64,000 nt of DNA, taken from positions 1 through 64,000 of the forward strand of contig NZ_VXKJ01000053.1 in assembly GCF_008693075.1 (NCBI RefSeq), written 5' to 3'. Below the pieces are notes generated by a model that was not told where the DNA came from, did no database searches, and saw only the letters and a program-made list of their open reading frames with translations. The stretch is from Corynebacterium phocae. GTDB taxonomy: Bacteria; Actinomycetota; Actinomycetes; Mycobacteriales; Mycobacteriaceae. Shown one piece after another: positions 35,113 through 43,584 of the stretch. Made by a program: the position numbers and the translations under genes. Numbering within the stretch: position 1 is the first letter of the stretch; each line of letters opens with the position of its first letter.

Positions 35113-36132
35113 ATGAACATTGCAGCGATTAAAGACGCCATCCAACGGGCCATTGAAGGCCGCTACCTAGCTCCACTCCTGACCCTGGCAACCAGCTTTG
35201 CCCAGAAGGAGGACTGGACCCCGGAGACCATAGATGCCTTCCTTGAGGCCACCGCAGATGACCCCACAAGCATTAGCCCGGCGCTTTTGCACTGCGTAAG
35301 CGAACTGATAGAGGACAACGTGGCTCGCGCCCGCGCGCAGCGCCTCACCGTACGCAGCCTCCACGGAAAAGCCACCTGGGTAGCGGACATCCGCCACACC
35401 ACGCTTGGGCCCATTGCGCTCAAGGTCCCGCAGTACAGTGGTGACATCACCCATTACGCCTGGGAGCTAAAACCGCCGGGCGCACAAACCTGCGTTGCGG
35501 TGCTCAGCGTCGATGAAATTAACGGAGGCTCCGTTGATGACTTCTCCGTGGTGGCCATTGACTTTGCCGGCTTCCGGGAGCAAGTCGCTCAACAGGACAT
35601 AGCCCAAAAGATAGAAGAAATCCCCCTAGCGCAGGTAGCCCGGGTAACCCTGGCCGCCCTTGAACGCAACCTGGTTTTTAATGAACCCGTGCAAGAAAAC
35701 TCCTGGCCCACCACCCAACCCATCCTAGAGTGGTGCCGCCAACGTTTCCCCGCCCCGGCCGTTCTTTCCCCTGCAGACCGGGACGCGGTCTCTTGGGAAG
35801 AAGCCATGCAGCTGGTAGAGGAGTTCACAAAGGCCCACCACCTGAATGAGGAAGACTACCTACGCACCCTAGAATTGACCCACTTGGCTACCTCACGCCA
35901 TTGCCGCCACCCCTTGAAGTGGTCACCCACCCGCGTATCCCTCATGATGCAGTTGGTGGAAACAAAGTTGGAAGAGGATCCGGAAGACTTCTACTCCGAA
36001 GGCTACGGTGAGGAAGAAGTAGAGGCCTACCGGGAGGTTTTGACCAAGTTTGTCTCCTGGTCCATGAAACGGATTGGTGCGCCGCACGATGTCATTGAAG
36101 CCACCCTGGAGGAACTGGCACATCCTAGTTAA
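35113..36132 (+). CDS. Paralogue P1 of an unnamed actinobacterial family (short form)
   Basis: 339 aa, cytoplasmic. It shares three blocks with P2-P5: an N-terminal helix (YLAPLLTLATSF, residues 18-29); a beta block (GDITHYAWELKPPGAQ at 110-125, then VDEINGGSVDDF); and HPLKWSPTRV (266-275), followed by a helical stretch on which it ends. It lacks the C-terminal domain of about 200 aa found in P2-P5. Long, unnamed actinobacterial proteins show the same NGG.v.DF and DPLRWSP blocks. The role is unknown and no catalytic motif is evident. Confidence 0.7.
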   Translation: MNIAAIKDAIQRAIEGRYLAPLLTLATSFAQKEDWTPETIDAFLEATADDPTSISPALLHCVSELIEDNVARARAQRLTVRSLHGKATWVADIRHTTLGPIALKVPQYSGDITHYAWELKPPGAQTCVAVLSVDEINGGSVDDFSVVAIDFAGFREQVAQQDIAQKIEEIPLAQVARVTLAALERNLVFNEPVQENSWPTTQPILEWCRQRFPAPAVLSPADRDAVSWEEAMQLVEEFTKAHHLNEEDYLRTLELTHLATSRHCRHPLKWSPTRVSLMMQLVETKLEEDPEDFYSEGYGEEEVEAYREVLTKFVSWSMKRIGAPHDVIEATLEELAHPS

Positions 36133-36197
36133 ACGGCACACGGCCCAAACCAGGCGGGGTGCTGCCCCGGGACACACGTTGGGATAGATTAAAGGGC

Positions 36198-37826
36198 ATG
36201 GTGACTCCCAACTTTCAAGAGCTTTCCCACATTGTCTCAACTGCTATCGCAGAAAAGGACCCCGCGTACGCGCTGTTGCATACTTCTCCGGTCGTGGTAG
36301 GAATTGATAACCGGCAACCCTGGGCCCTAGAACACCTGGACAAGCTTTTGACCAAACTCACGCCCGAAGCCTCCGTCCAGCTAGCCATAATCCAGCTACT
36401 CACCGAAGATGAAAAGCTCAAAGCCCGGCTGCAGGCCTCCGTGAAACGCCGCAAGAAGCTGCTACCCAAATGGGCGTTGAGCTTCCGGAAAGCGGCGGCC
36501 ACCGGCCAGGCAGTACGCGTGGACTCCTACAATGGGGAAGAAACCCAGTACATCTGGGAAGTGAAGGTCCCGGGTGCACCGGTGTTTACCTTTAATCTGT
36601 TTCTTAATGAAACCAACGGCGGCGCGGTGGAAGATTTCTTCCCCTTGAACACCAGCCTGCACAGCAGCACGGTAACGACTGCCAAGGACAGGCACATGGC
36701 AGAAAATACGCCCATTAGCCTTGAGCAGCTATCCACGGCCCTAGCCATTGCCTTGGATGAGCCGGAATCTTTTCACCACCAGGAGCCGTATTGCGACTGG
36801 CCGCACACGCTTCCTCTAATGAACTGGGCGCGCCCCCTCCTGGGGGAAATTCCGGAAGTCAACGGCGAATGGCTGCAGGAGCAAAGGCAAGCCCAGCAGC
36901 GCCACGGTGCGGCCTTGGGGGAGGAGTTTGCCCGCGAACGGGGTCTTGATGAACCGGGCTTGCGCCTGGCGGCAAACCTCGGTCACCTAGCGGCCCGCTG
37001 CGGAACCGTCCTGGCCTGGCACCCCGCAAAGGTCAAGGAGGTGCTCACGTATGCCTCGGTATTTTTTGCTCGCAGCGGGGCGGCACACAACATGTCAGGC
37101 GCGCCCGCGCCTAATGACGCCCTGCCTTACTTCACCCGGGAAGACATCCTGGCCCTCCCGGATATGTTGGAGCAATTCATACGTTGGTCTGCCCACCGCA
37201 CCCACGCCCCGGAGGAGTTCCTAGAACCCGCTCTGCGCGCTCTAGAGGAGCAATCCGAGTTCTTCCTTTATGACTACCACTCCGGGTACGGGCAGGACGG
37301 TGGCTGGGACGGCACCGAGGACTACTTCCAGACCGAAAACAACGGCCATGACCTCACCGCGCTGCCGCTGGCGGAGGACTACATACTGGACGCGATAGAC
37401 CCGGACATCCAGCCTCAAGTTACCCAAGACATCGGCAACGCCCACGCCTTCTTTGCCCACCACGTGGGGGACTCCCCGGAGGCCCCCACCGCCATCCAAC
37501 GTTTCATCTTGACCCTGGCGAAGATAAACCCCGCTTTCTTCCGGGATGAATCACACACCGCGCAGTTTAGGGCCGCAGCCCTAGTGGCGGCGGGCAGGCA
37601 GGTCTGCGTGTCAGACGCACCTGCTGCCCCGGTTGTGGAATTCTTTTTCATCCCCGCTACGGATGAGCAATCACTCCACAATCACATTGTGGCGCTGGCT
37701 GAGTCCTTCTACGCGGAACGTCTTGACCACAGCTACCCGGAGGGTTACTACTTCACCTCCGGAATGCGGGACCGCCTAAACCAAGAGCTGCTGAGCCAGG
37801 AGTACCAGATCTACAGCAGACAGTAG
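36198..37826 (+). CDS. Paralogue P2 of the same family
   Basis: 542 aa. Family blocks: EETQYIWEVKVPGAPVFTF (residues 114-132), NETNGGAVEDFF (138-149), DWPHTLPLMNWARPLLGE (about 200), a weaker form of the CG.PLRWSP block (CGTVLAWHPAKVKEVL) and a C-terminal domain with NPAFFRDESHTAQFRAAAL. ATG 36198 was chosen because TAGATT lies 7 nt before it (leaderless type); an upstream in-frame start adds 13 residues that P1, P3, P4 and P5 lack. The most diverged member, with an Asp/Tyr/Gly-rich insertion around residues 365-395. Confidence 0.68.
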   Translation: MVTPNFQELSHIVSTAIAEKDPAYALLHTSPVVVGIDNRQPWALEHLDKLLTKLTPEASVQLAIIQLLTEDEKLKARLQASVKRRKKLLPKWALSFRKAAATGQAVRVDSYNGEETQYIWEVKVPGAPVFTFNLFLNETNGGAVEDFFPLNTSLHSSTVTTAKDRHMAENTPISLEQLSTALAIALDEPESFHHQEPYCDWPHTLPLMNWARPLLGEIPEVNGEWLQEQRQAQQRHGAALGEEFARERGLDEPGLRLAANLGHLAARCGTVLAWHPAKVKEVLTYASVFFARSGAAHNMSGAPAPNDALPYFTREDILALPDMLEQFIRWSAHRTHAPEEFLEPALRALEEQSEFFLYDYHSGYGQDGGWDGTEDYFQTENNGHDLTALPLAEDYILDAIDPDIQPQVTQDIGNAHAFFAHHVGDSPEAPTAIQRFILTLAKINPAFFRDESHTAQFRAAALVAAGRQVCVSDAPAAPVVEFFFIPATDEQSLHNHIVALAESFYAERLDHSYPEGYYFTSGMRDRLNQELLSQEYQIYSRQ

Positions 37827-37937
37827 CGCAGCAAACCACGGGTGGCATACTAAAACCGTCCCCGCCAGCTCGCCCAGATCAGTAAAATTTCTGAGTGAGA
37901 ACAACCACGATTCCTGAAAGTGATCTATCTTTAAAAG

Positions 37938-39605
37938 ATGTTTGATTATGACCCGCTAGAAATTACAGCCGAAGCCCTCCACCACGATAGCCCCTCCGAA
38001 CTGCTCAACTTTGCCACCGACTTGTGCTACATGAGAGAAAATAATCCCCAAGTGGGGGAGAGGTTCATCAATCTTTTGCTCGGGGAATCCTTGCCGGAAG
38101 CAGCCGCCCTCCTGGCGGCCGTAGCCACCCTTGGCACAGATGACCTGATGAAAAAGCGCTCGCAGACCAAGCTCCAAAGCAATCGCCCCTCCCTGCCGCA
38201 GTGGTTGTACAACCTTGAGGACATCCGCCCGGTGGGACCGGCCTACGAAATCCACCAGTACCTGGGTGATATCTCTTACCTGCTGTGGTCCATGGAAGTG
38301 CCCGGAGCAGAAAAGTTCAGCTGCTTGCTGAGCCTGAATCAAATCGACGACGGGACTATTTACGCCTTCTTGACAGTTCCACGAACAATCGATGAACTGC
38401 TTCGCACGGTCAACCAAGATGACACAATCCAGGAAATTAAAACCATCAGCTTGCAGAAGTTGGAGCAGGAGATCGATGATGCCCTGGAATTCACAGACTG
38501 CACGCTGGATCTACCGGAAACAGATAACTGGCCGCAAGCCCGGCCGTTACTGAAATGGCTACTTAATAAGCTTCCCCAGGGCCCCGAACTTTCTGACGAG
38601 GAACTTGATGAGGAGGAACGGGCCCTCCAGTTACTCAGCGAGGAAACCCTCGAGCTGTTCGCCGCAGACGCCAATTTGAATAGGGATGAACGCGCCCGGG
38701 CTGAGCTCATCGTGGACTTTGCCTGCCATTACCAATGCGGTCACCCGCTGCGGTGGTCACCCTTGCGCCAGGAAGTGATGTTGGACCTCATCGCGCGGAA
38801 GGTTACCAGCAGTAAGGAAGACCTGCTGCAGTACCCTGACATCTTGCACAAATTCATCGTGTGGGCGTCTAAGAAAAACGGCACCCCCAAGCACTACGTG
38901 AAGAAAACTCTGAAGGCGCTAAAGAAACAGATTCCGGAATACCAAGCGGAGATTAACTCCGCACACCATCACAGTCTGCCGGAAGACTCCATTGGTGGCC
39001 TGGCGGACATGATCAAAGCCCGCTTTGACGCGATGGGCCTTGTTTACGATGACGCCATGGTGGAGGCCATCAGCCAGTCCGCCATGAACGATTCGGGCGA
39101 AGGCACCTCTTACATCAGCCCCAACTTGTCTTCCTTCGGAGATAGATTGCAACCGCCGGCTAACCTCAAGCCCCTCCCTTTGAAGGAAAAGGTGCGCCTA
39201 AACCAGGTCCCCAAGGACATCAAACCGGGCGTGGTTCACGCGGTCCAGACGGCGGATGATTTCTTCGCTGACCACCCGCACCTGGACAAAGAACTGCGCA
39301 CTGCCGCCAAACGCCTGATTGCAGCCGTTGGCCAAGGCAACCCGGACTTCTTCCGGGACAAGCGCAGCGATGACACCCGCAAGGTAGCTTTGCTGCTGGC
39401 ACTGAGTTTATTTATCAACTCGGTGGAGGACCCCCACCTACTGGTGGAAAAGTATTACGGGTTGAAGTCTCCGCTGCGCAAGAGGGTGGCTTCGCTCGAT
39501 CAAGAATTTCAAGATGGGACGCTGGCCCCCACCCGTCCGCAACAGGATTTTTACACTTCGTCCACCCGGGAAGTACTACGGGAACTATCCAACGGCCTGG
39601 ATTAG
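37938..39605 (+). CDS. Paralogue P3 of the same family
   Basis: 555 aa. N-terminal SPSELLNFATDLC (19-31), beta block GDISYLLWSMEVPGAEKFS (110-128) with NQIDDGTIYAF, NWPQARPLLKWLLNKLP, QCGHPLRWSPLRQEVMLDLI, PDILHKFIVWASKKNGTPKHY, and C-terminal NPDFFRDKRSDDTRKVALL then GLKSPLRKRV. An acidic linker (SDEELDEEERAL) joins the halves. TATCTT lies 6 nt before the ATG, without a ribosome-binding site. It may derive from tandem duplication with its neighbours. Confidence 0.7.
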   Translation: MFDYDPLEITAEALHHDSPSELLNFATDLCYMRENNPQVGERFINLLLGESLPEAAALLAAVATLGTDDLMKKRSQTKLQSNRPSLPQWLYNLEDIRPVGPAYEIHQYLGDISYLLWSMEVPGAEKFSCLLSLNQIDDGTIYAFLTVPRTIDELLRTVNQDDTIQEIKTISLQKLEQEIDDALEFTDCTLDLPETDNWPQARPLLKWLLNKLPQGPELSDEELDEEERALQLLSEETLELFAADANLNRDERARAELIVDFACHYQCGHPLRWSPLRQEVMLDLIARKVTSSKEDLLQYPDILHKFIVWASKKNGTPKHYVKKTLKALKKQIPEYQAEINSAHHHSLPEDSIGGLADMIKARFDAMGLVYDDAMVEAISQSAMNDSGEGTSYISPNLSSFGDRLQPPANLKPLPLKEKVRLNQVPKDIKPGVVHAVQTADDFFADHPHLDKELRTAAKRLIAAVGQGNPDFFRDKRSDDTRKVALLLALSLFINSVEDPHLLVEKYYGLKSPLRKRVASLDQEFQDGTLAPTRPQQDFYTSSTREVLRELSNGLD

Positions 39606-39685
39606 GAACAGGACCAGCACACCATATAAATTTTAAAAATCCGTCCCGGGCAGGTGATAAACCAGCGCGGGGCGGCCCCGGGTTC

Positions 39686-39698
39686 TAGAATCAAGTCT
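39686..39698 (+). promoter_or_regulatory. Leaderless-type -10 box of P4
   Basis: TAGAAT at 39686-39691, 7 nt before the ATG at 39699. Confidence 0.55.
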
Positions 39699-41267
39699 AT
39701 GTTCTCTACTAAGCCTTTCAATAACCTTCCCACGACACTGGAACAAAGCAGCCCGCAGCCACTGTTGGACTTCTGCTCTGGCCTGGCCATCGACTTCAAC
39801 GCCAACCCCGCTGATGCGCAGGATTTGATCAAAAAGATCATTAGAAAGGCGGGGGATCAATCCGCTGCCATATTCTACGTCCTTGCGGAAATCGTTGATG
39901 ATGACAGTGCGGCGCGGAGGTTATCAACTCTGGCCAAGCTTAACTCCAAGAAACTACCGGATTGGATTTATGACCTCCGGGAGGCAAAGGTGTCAGATAC
40001 GGCCTTTGAGGCCTCTACCTTTAGCGGGGACACCCACCATCTCCTAGCAGAACTAGACATACCCCACGCCCCTCCGGTGACAATGTCTCTTGCCGCGGAC
40101 ATGCACAATGGTGCCTGCGTCAAAGACTTTGTCCTTCTTCCTAACAACCTGGCTGCGGTGAAGAAGGATATGCAAGAGGATGACACTTACGAGGAGATCA
40201 AGCCCCTTGCTTTGCAAGACTTGGCCACCGGCTTGCACAACACCCTGCGGATAGAGGACATGCAGGCCTACCCGGAGCCCTCCGGGCAGTGGCCGCGAAC
40301 CAGGCCGCTGTTGCACTGGATTCTGGGCCTTCTGCCCGAGCCTAAGACTTACGACACCGCGACCCCTGAAGAAATTGCGGCCGCTTATGAAGAAGAAGAT
40401 AAGGAATTCGCGCGACGGGAACACCTAGCGGAGAAACTGCTTAAGGAGTTCCGCGAGGAATTCAACCTCAACGCCGAAGACACCTACCGAATGGAGTCCG
40501 TCCTGTACGCCGCCACCAATTACGGCACTTGCGACCCCCTGCGGTGGTCAGCGACCCGGGTGCAGCGGATCCTCTACCGGATGTTCAACAACATGTCACT
40601 TGATGATGAGCAGATGCGGGGAGTACCGGCTGTATTGAAGAAGTTCATCGCTTGGGTGGGGAAGAAGCACGGCACCCCGGATAGGATCATCACCGCCGCA
40701 GTGGAGTCGGTTGACGGGGAGTTCGAGGAATTGCGGATATACTTCGCCAAAATATCAGCGGAGGTGACGTACGAAGAGCAATTTGCTTATTCCCGCAGAC
40801 CGCTTGATATTAGGCCGCTCCTTCTAGGCGAAGTAGATGCGCAGCCGTTGCCGCTGAAGGAACCGATGGACTATGGCCACATTCCTTACAACGTCCAAAC
40901 CACCGCCACCCATTGCCTCGCGGTGATAGAGAACTTCTTTGCCGACCATCCGGATGAAGATCCGGAGCTGAGGGTAGTGGCCCGCCGGTTACTGTCTTAC
41001 ACGGCACAACGTAAGCCATCTTTCCTACTTGATAAGCGCTCAAGCCCTGAGCGCCAGGCAGGTACCTTGATAGCCGTGGCCAAGGACATCAACGGCTACC
41101 ACCGCCACTACGCAGAGATTGCCAAGGCTCTAGGCTTGCGTAGTCCCCTCGACCGGAAAGTTCGATCCTTCAGCTCATTTCTCGGGAGTGATCTCGATTA
41201 TCTGTTTGACAACGCCCATGGGCTCCTGACCTCCACAACCCGCGCGGGAGTCATAGACGCCCGCTAA
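39699..41267 (+). CDS. Paralogue P4 of the same family
   Basis: 522 aa. SPQPLLDFCSGLAIDFN near the N-terminus, GDTHHLLAELDIPHAPPVT, QWPRTRPLLHWILGLLPEP, an acidic helix (EEIAAAYEEEDKEFA), CDPLRWSATRVQRIL, PAVLKKFIAWVGKKHGTPD and the C-terminal KPSFLLDKRSSPERQAG with LGLRSPLDRKV. The ATG at 39699 was chosen from TAGAAT 7 nt upstream and alignment with P5. P4 and P5 share the PQPLLD N-terminus that P1 and P3 vary, so they look like closest relatives. The downstream direct repeat begins 19 nt after its stop. Confidence 0.7.
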   Translation: MFSTKPFNNLPTTLEQSSPQPLLDFCSGLAIDFNANPADAQDLIKKIIRKAGDQSAAIFYVLAEIVDDDSAARRLSTLAKLNSKKLPDWIYDLREAKVSDTAFEASTFSGDTHHLLAELDIPHAPPVTMSLAADMHNGACVKDFVLLPNNLAAVKKDMQEDDTYEEIKPLALQDLATGLHNTLRIEDMQAYPEPSGQWPRTRPLLHWILGLLPEPKTYDTATPEEIAAAYEEEDKEFARREHLAEKLLKEFREEFNLNAEDTYRMESVLYAATNYGTCDPLRWSATRVQRILYRMFNNMSLDDEQMRGVPAVLKKFIAWVGKKHGTPDRIITAAVESVDGEFEELRIYFAKISAEVTYEEQFAYSRRPLDIRPLLLGEVDAQPLPLKEPMDYGHIPYNVQTTATHCLAVIENFFADHPDEDPELRVVARRLLSYTAQRKPSFLLDKRSSPERQAGTLIAVAKDINGYHRHYAEIAKALGLRSPLDRKVRSFSSFLGSDLDYLFDNAHGLLTSTTRAGVIDAR

Positions 41268-41285
41268 CCCGCGCTTCAACCTATT

Positions 41286-41431
41286 TCCCCAGGAAGTTGT
41301 TTTTAGGCCCCAAAAACAACTACCAACAACTATCTGAACATATTTCTCAACCTCCACGGCAAAACACCAGTTCAGGCCGTAGTTTAGAGTAGTTTACAGT
41401 AGTTGAAAGTTGTTTGTTAGTAGTTTTTTAG
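41286..41431 (+). repeat. Left copy of the direct repeat bracketing the AlbA_2 gene
   Basis: About 146 bp, matching the right copy (43173-43306) in order and orientation: TCCCCAGGAAGTTGTTTTT, then AACAACTACCAACAACTATC, CCAGTTCAG, and CAGTAGTTGAAAGTTGTTTG. The middle is diverged. It includes a hairpin of 10 bp (AGTTGTTTTT 41295-41304 with AAAAACAACT 41312-41321). It begins right after P4 and ends 2 nt before the AlbA_2 gene's stop codon. Confidence 0.85.
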
Positions 41432-41433
41432 AC

Positions 41434-43167
41434 CTATAGTCCGATCCACCGGACCCCAGGCCCGCGCCTGGGGCCATTGGGGTCAATAGTGGCACGCCCA
41501 GTTGATCTCAGATGACGGAGGATTCCCGTCACCTCAGGCCGGAGGACCCCCAATTCCTCTGCCACCTCAGCAGTGCTCAGGGATAGCCCTTCCTGAAGCT
41601 TCTCCCGGATCCAATCTTCCACCGTCACGGCAGAAAAACCGGCAGCCGCACCCCTTCCCATAATCTTCCGTGCTGTGTCCGACAATACCCATTCGGGTGC
41701 CTCCCGCACTCGTTGAAGTAAGCCGGCGTCCACCAACACCTCCATCAAAGCCATAGCTTCCAACCGCGGAGATTGGGTCTTGGAACACACGCCCTCCAGC
41801 GTAATGAGAGGGGACTGCCACAGGTGCCACAGCACAATGAGGGTGCTGACACTGGTGAGGACCATGCCCGGGAAGACGCGCTCCAGCGCATGCAGAGCTT
41901 TGACAAACTCAACATCAGGGTTGCCGGCCGCCAAAATAACCTGGAGGGAATGAGGGTGTTCAATCACCTCCGGGACCTCCCGTCCGGTTCTAAGCATTGA
42001 TGCCCACATGCGGTCGAAACCCCGGGATGATTCCTCCGCAAGCCCCAGCATTCTGACCACTGACATCAGCCTGTTATTTCGCGACACGGATTCGGTAGTA
42101 AGAAGTGTGCCCACAGTGACGCCGTGGGGCAATGGCCCCGGGGATGTGACCTTCAGGATAGTGGGGGACTGCTCCACAATGATGGGGCTATTCAACCGCC
42201 AATCGCGGTGCAATGCAGCATTAGTCACCACCTCGTCCACAGCCTCCGCAGGAAATCTTTCAATGGCAAATTCCTGACCATCGTCAAACTGGACCCTCGT
42301 GACTTCCGTGACTGAACTCTCCAAGATCAGGCGCTTCAAGGCAGGCAGGGCCGTAATTATCGGTCCGTCAAAATCTGTCACCTTAAGTTCCGCTCCCGGT
42401 ATGGAACGCCAAAAGTGGCGGATCCGTATGCCCCCAGTCTCTGGCGGAAGTAAGAGAAGCTCCGCCGCTATCCGCAACCGTGATTCCGGATCAATCAACC
42501 CCAGTTCCCTTAGCAACCCATGAGTTGTACCCCACCCCCGTGTTAATTCTTCACCCCGGGGTTTTAACTTAAGCAGTCGCCGCAGTTCTTCGATGACCTC
42601 GAGTGGGACATCCTCTACCGCAGCGGAGCCAAGGCGGTTAGTATAGTCCGGATTGGCCCGTGCCAGTTTCAGGGCTTGTCGCTCTTCCTCCGCCACCGAC
42701 CTACATTGGGCCCCCTCTCTTGCCCAAGCACGGCCATCTTTCCGCGAGTGGAAAGCCAGAGCTTCGGGAACCCGAATAAAAAGCAGCCGAACTCCGAATA
42801 CCGTTTCTGCAAAAGCGTCTACCCGTAGATTCGGAATGGTTCTGTCATAAATCCGTTTCACCGCGTCATCCGGGTCCAGGTCCGCCCCCAGAAAAGCCGC
42901 CAGTCCCGGAACTTTGCCTTGAACGCCGACAACAATAAACCCTGAGACTTCCGGGCCGTTACTCAAACAAATAGAATCCTTGACTAGAGTTTCAATCAAC
43001 GCAGCGCGGGGGTTAGCACCGCCCTCACCTCTACGCTCTGGATCCTCCTTAAATTCCAGGATGGCACTCTCTACACTGTCCGCGGTGGCCCCTTCGTATA
43101 CATCACTAAGGGCGCTCTTGACGTAGTCAGGGATACGGTCAGAAAAAGTAGTCATACCAGCGACCAT
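41434..43167 (-). CDS. AlbA_2 (Schlafen-like) / RecG-related ATP-binding regulator-type protein
   Basis: 577 aa. An N-terminal AlbA_2 domain (about residues 25-135: ESAILEFKEDP, ALIETLVKDSICLSN, GFIVVGV) is followed by a GHKL-type HATPase_c_4 domain (about 280-390: AVDEVVTNAALHRDW, VTSPGPLPHGV, ESSRGFDRMW) and a C-terminal winged helix (STAEVAEELGVLRPEVTGILRHL). Such proteins are predicted transcription regulators; Schlafen-like AlbA_2 proteins also occur in defence loci. The ATG at 43167 has GGGGAG 4 nt before it. It is the only minus-strand gene inside the P1-P5 array apart from rbsK and rbsD, and is bracketed by direct repeats. Confidence 0.75.
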   Translation of the reverse strand: MVAGMTTFSDRIPDYVKSALSDVYEGATADSVESAILEFKEDPERRGEGGANPRAALIETLVKDSICLSNGPEVSGFIVVGVQGKVPGLAAFLGADLDPDDAVKRIYDRTIPNLRVDAFAETVFGVRLLFIRVPEALAFHSRKDGRAWAREGAQCRSVAEEERQALKLARANPDYTNRLGSAAVEDVPLEVIEELRRLLKLKPRGEELTRGWGTTHGLLRELGLIDPESRLRIAAELLLLPPETGGIRIRHFWRSIPGAELKVTDFDGPIITALPALKRLILESSVTEVTRVQFDDGQEFAIERFPAEAVDEVVTNAALHRDWRLNSPIIVEQSPTILKVTSPGPLPHGVTVGTLLTTESVSRNNRLMSVVRMLGLAEESSRGFDRMWASMLRTGREVPEVIEHPHSLQVILAAGNPDVEFVKALHALERVFPGMVLTSVSTLIVLWHLWQSPLITLEGVCSKTQSPRLEAMALMEVLVDAGLLQRVREAPEWVLSDTARKIMGRGAAAGFSAVTVEDWIREKLQEGLSLSTAEVAEELGVLRPEVTGILRHLRSTGRATIDPNGPRRGPGVRWIGL

Positions 43168-43172
43168 ACATC

Positions 43173-43306
43173 TCCCCAGGAAGTTGTTTTTGGCACCATA
43201 AAACAACTACCAACAACTATCTGGCCAGAAAATCGCAATAGTAGAGCATTGTGCCAGTTCAGAACCTAAATCCCAGTAGTTGAAAGTTGTTTGTTTGTAG
43301 TTTTAG
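43173..43306 (+). repeat. Right copy of the direct repeat bracketing the AlbA_2 gene
   Basis: About 134 bp, same orientation as the left copy. Its hairpin is AGTTGTTTT (43182-43190) with AAAACAACT (43200-43208). It forms the 5' untranslated and promoter region of the minus-strand AlbA_2 gene, starting 6 nt from that gene's ATG, and ends close to the broken end of rbsD. Confidence 0.85.
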
Positions 43307-43319
43307 GGACGACGTTGGG

Positions 43320-43335
43320 GGTTTCACGTGAAACA
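43320..43335. promoter_or_regulatory. parS-like ParB-binding site 4
   Basis: ggtttcacgtgaaaca matches parS at 14 of 16 positions with the 14-bp core intact. It lies between the right direct repeat and the broken end of rbsD. Confidence 0.82.
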
Positions 43336-43341
43336 TGCAAC

Positions 43342-43581
43342 CCCAAAAGCTGCGCTCCATCTGTTGGGGTAGCTGGGGCCAGGGCAATCTGTTCCACCAC
43401 CACCAGCACCGCTTCCGCCACTGCGACAAAAGTAGGAACTCCGAAGACCAGGGCTAGGTCAATAACCTCAACTTCACTGGGAATGGGCAGGCCGCAATTG
43501 GCACTAGCAAAACGGTCGGCGTGACCTAACCTGGCCAAGGCGTGGGCCAGCTCCGCGTTTAGGATCCGCAGACTTACGCAT
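43342..43581 (-). pseudogene. rbsD: Broken D-ribose pyranase gene
   Basis: The frame gives LRILNAELAHALARLGHADR, then CGLPIPSEVEVIDLALVFGVPTF (in part) and EQIALAPAT, which is the N-terminal half of RbsD (ribose pyranase, about 135 aa). The natural ATG at 43581 starts MRKS, but one extra base in the following GCGG shifts the frame away from ILNAEL. The C-terminal half is missing, ending near the parS-like site and direct repeat. It lies 3 nt after the rbsK stop, as in rbsKD operons. Not expected to be functional. Confidence 0.8.
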
Positions 43582-43584
43582 GGG

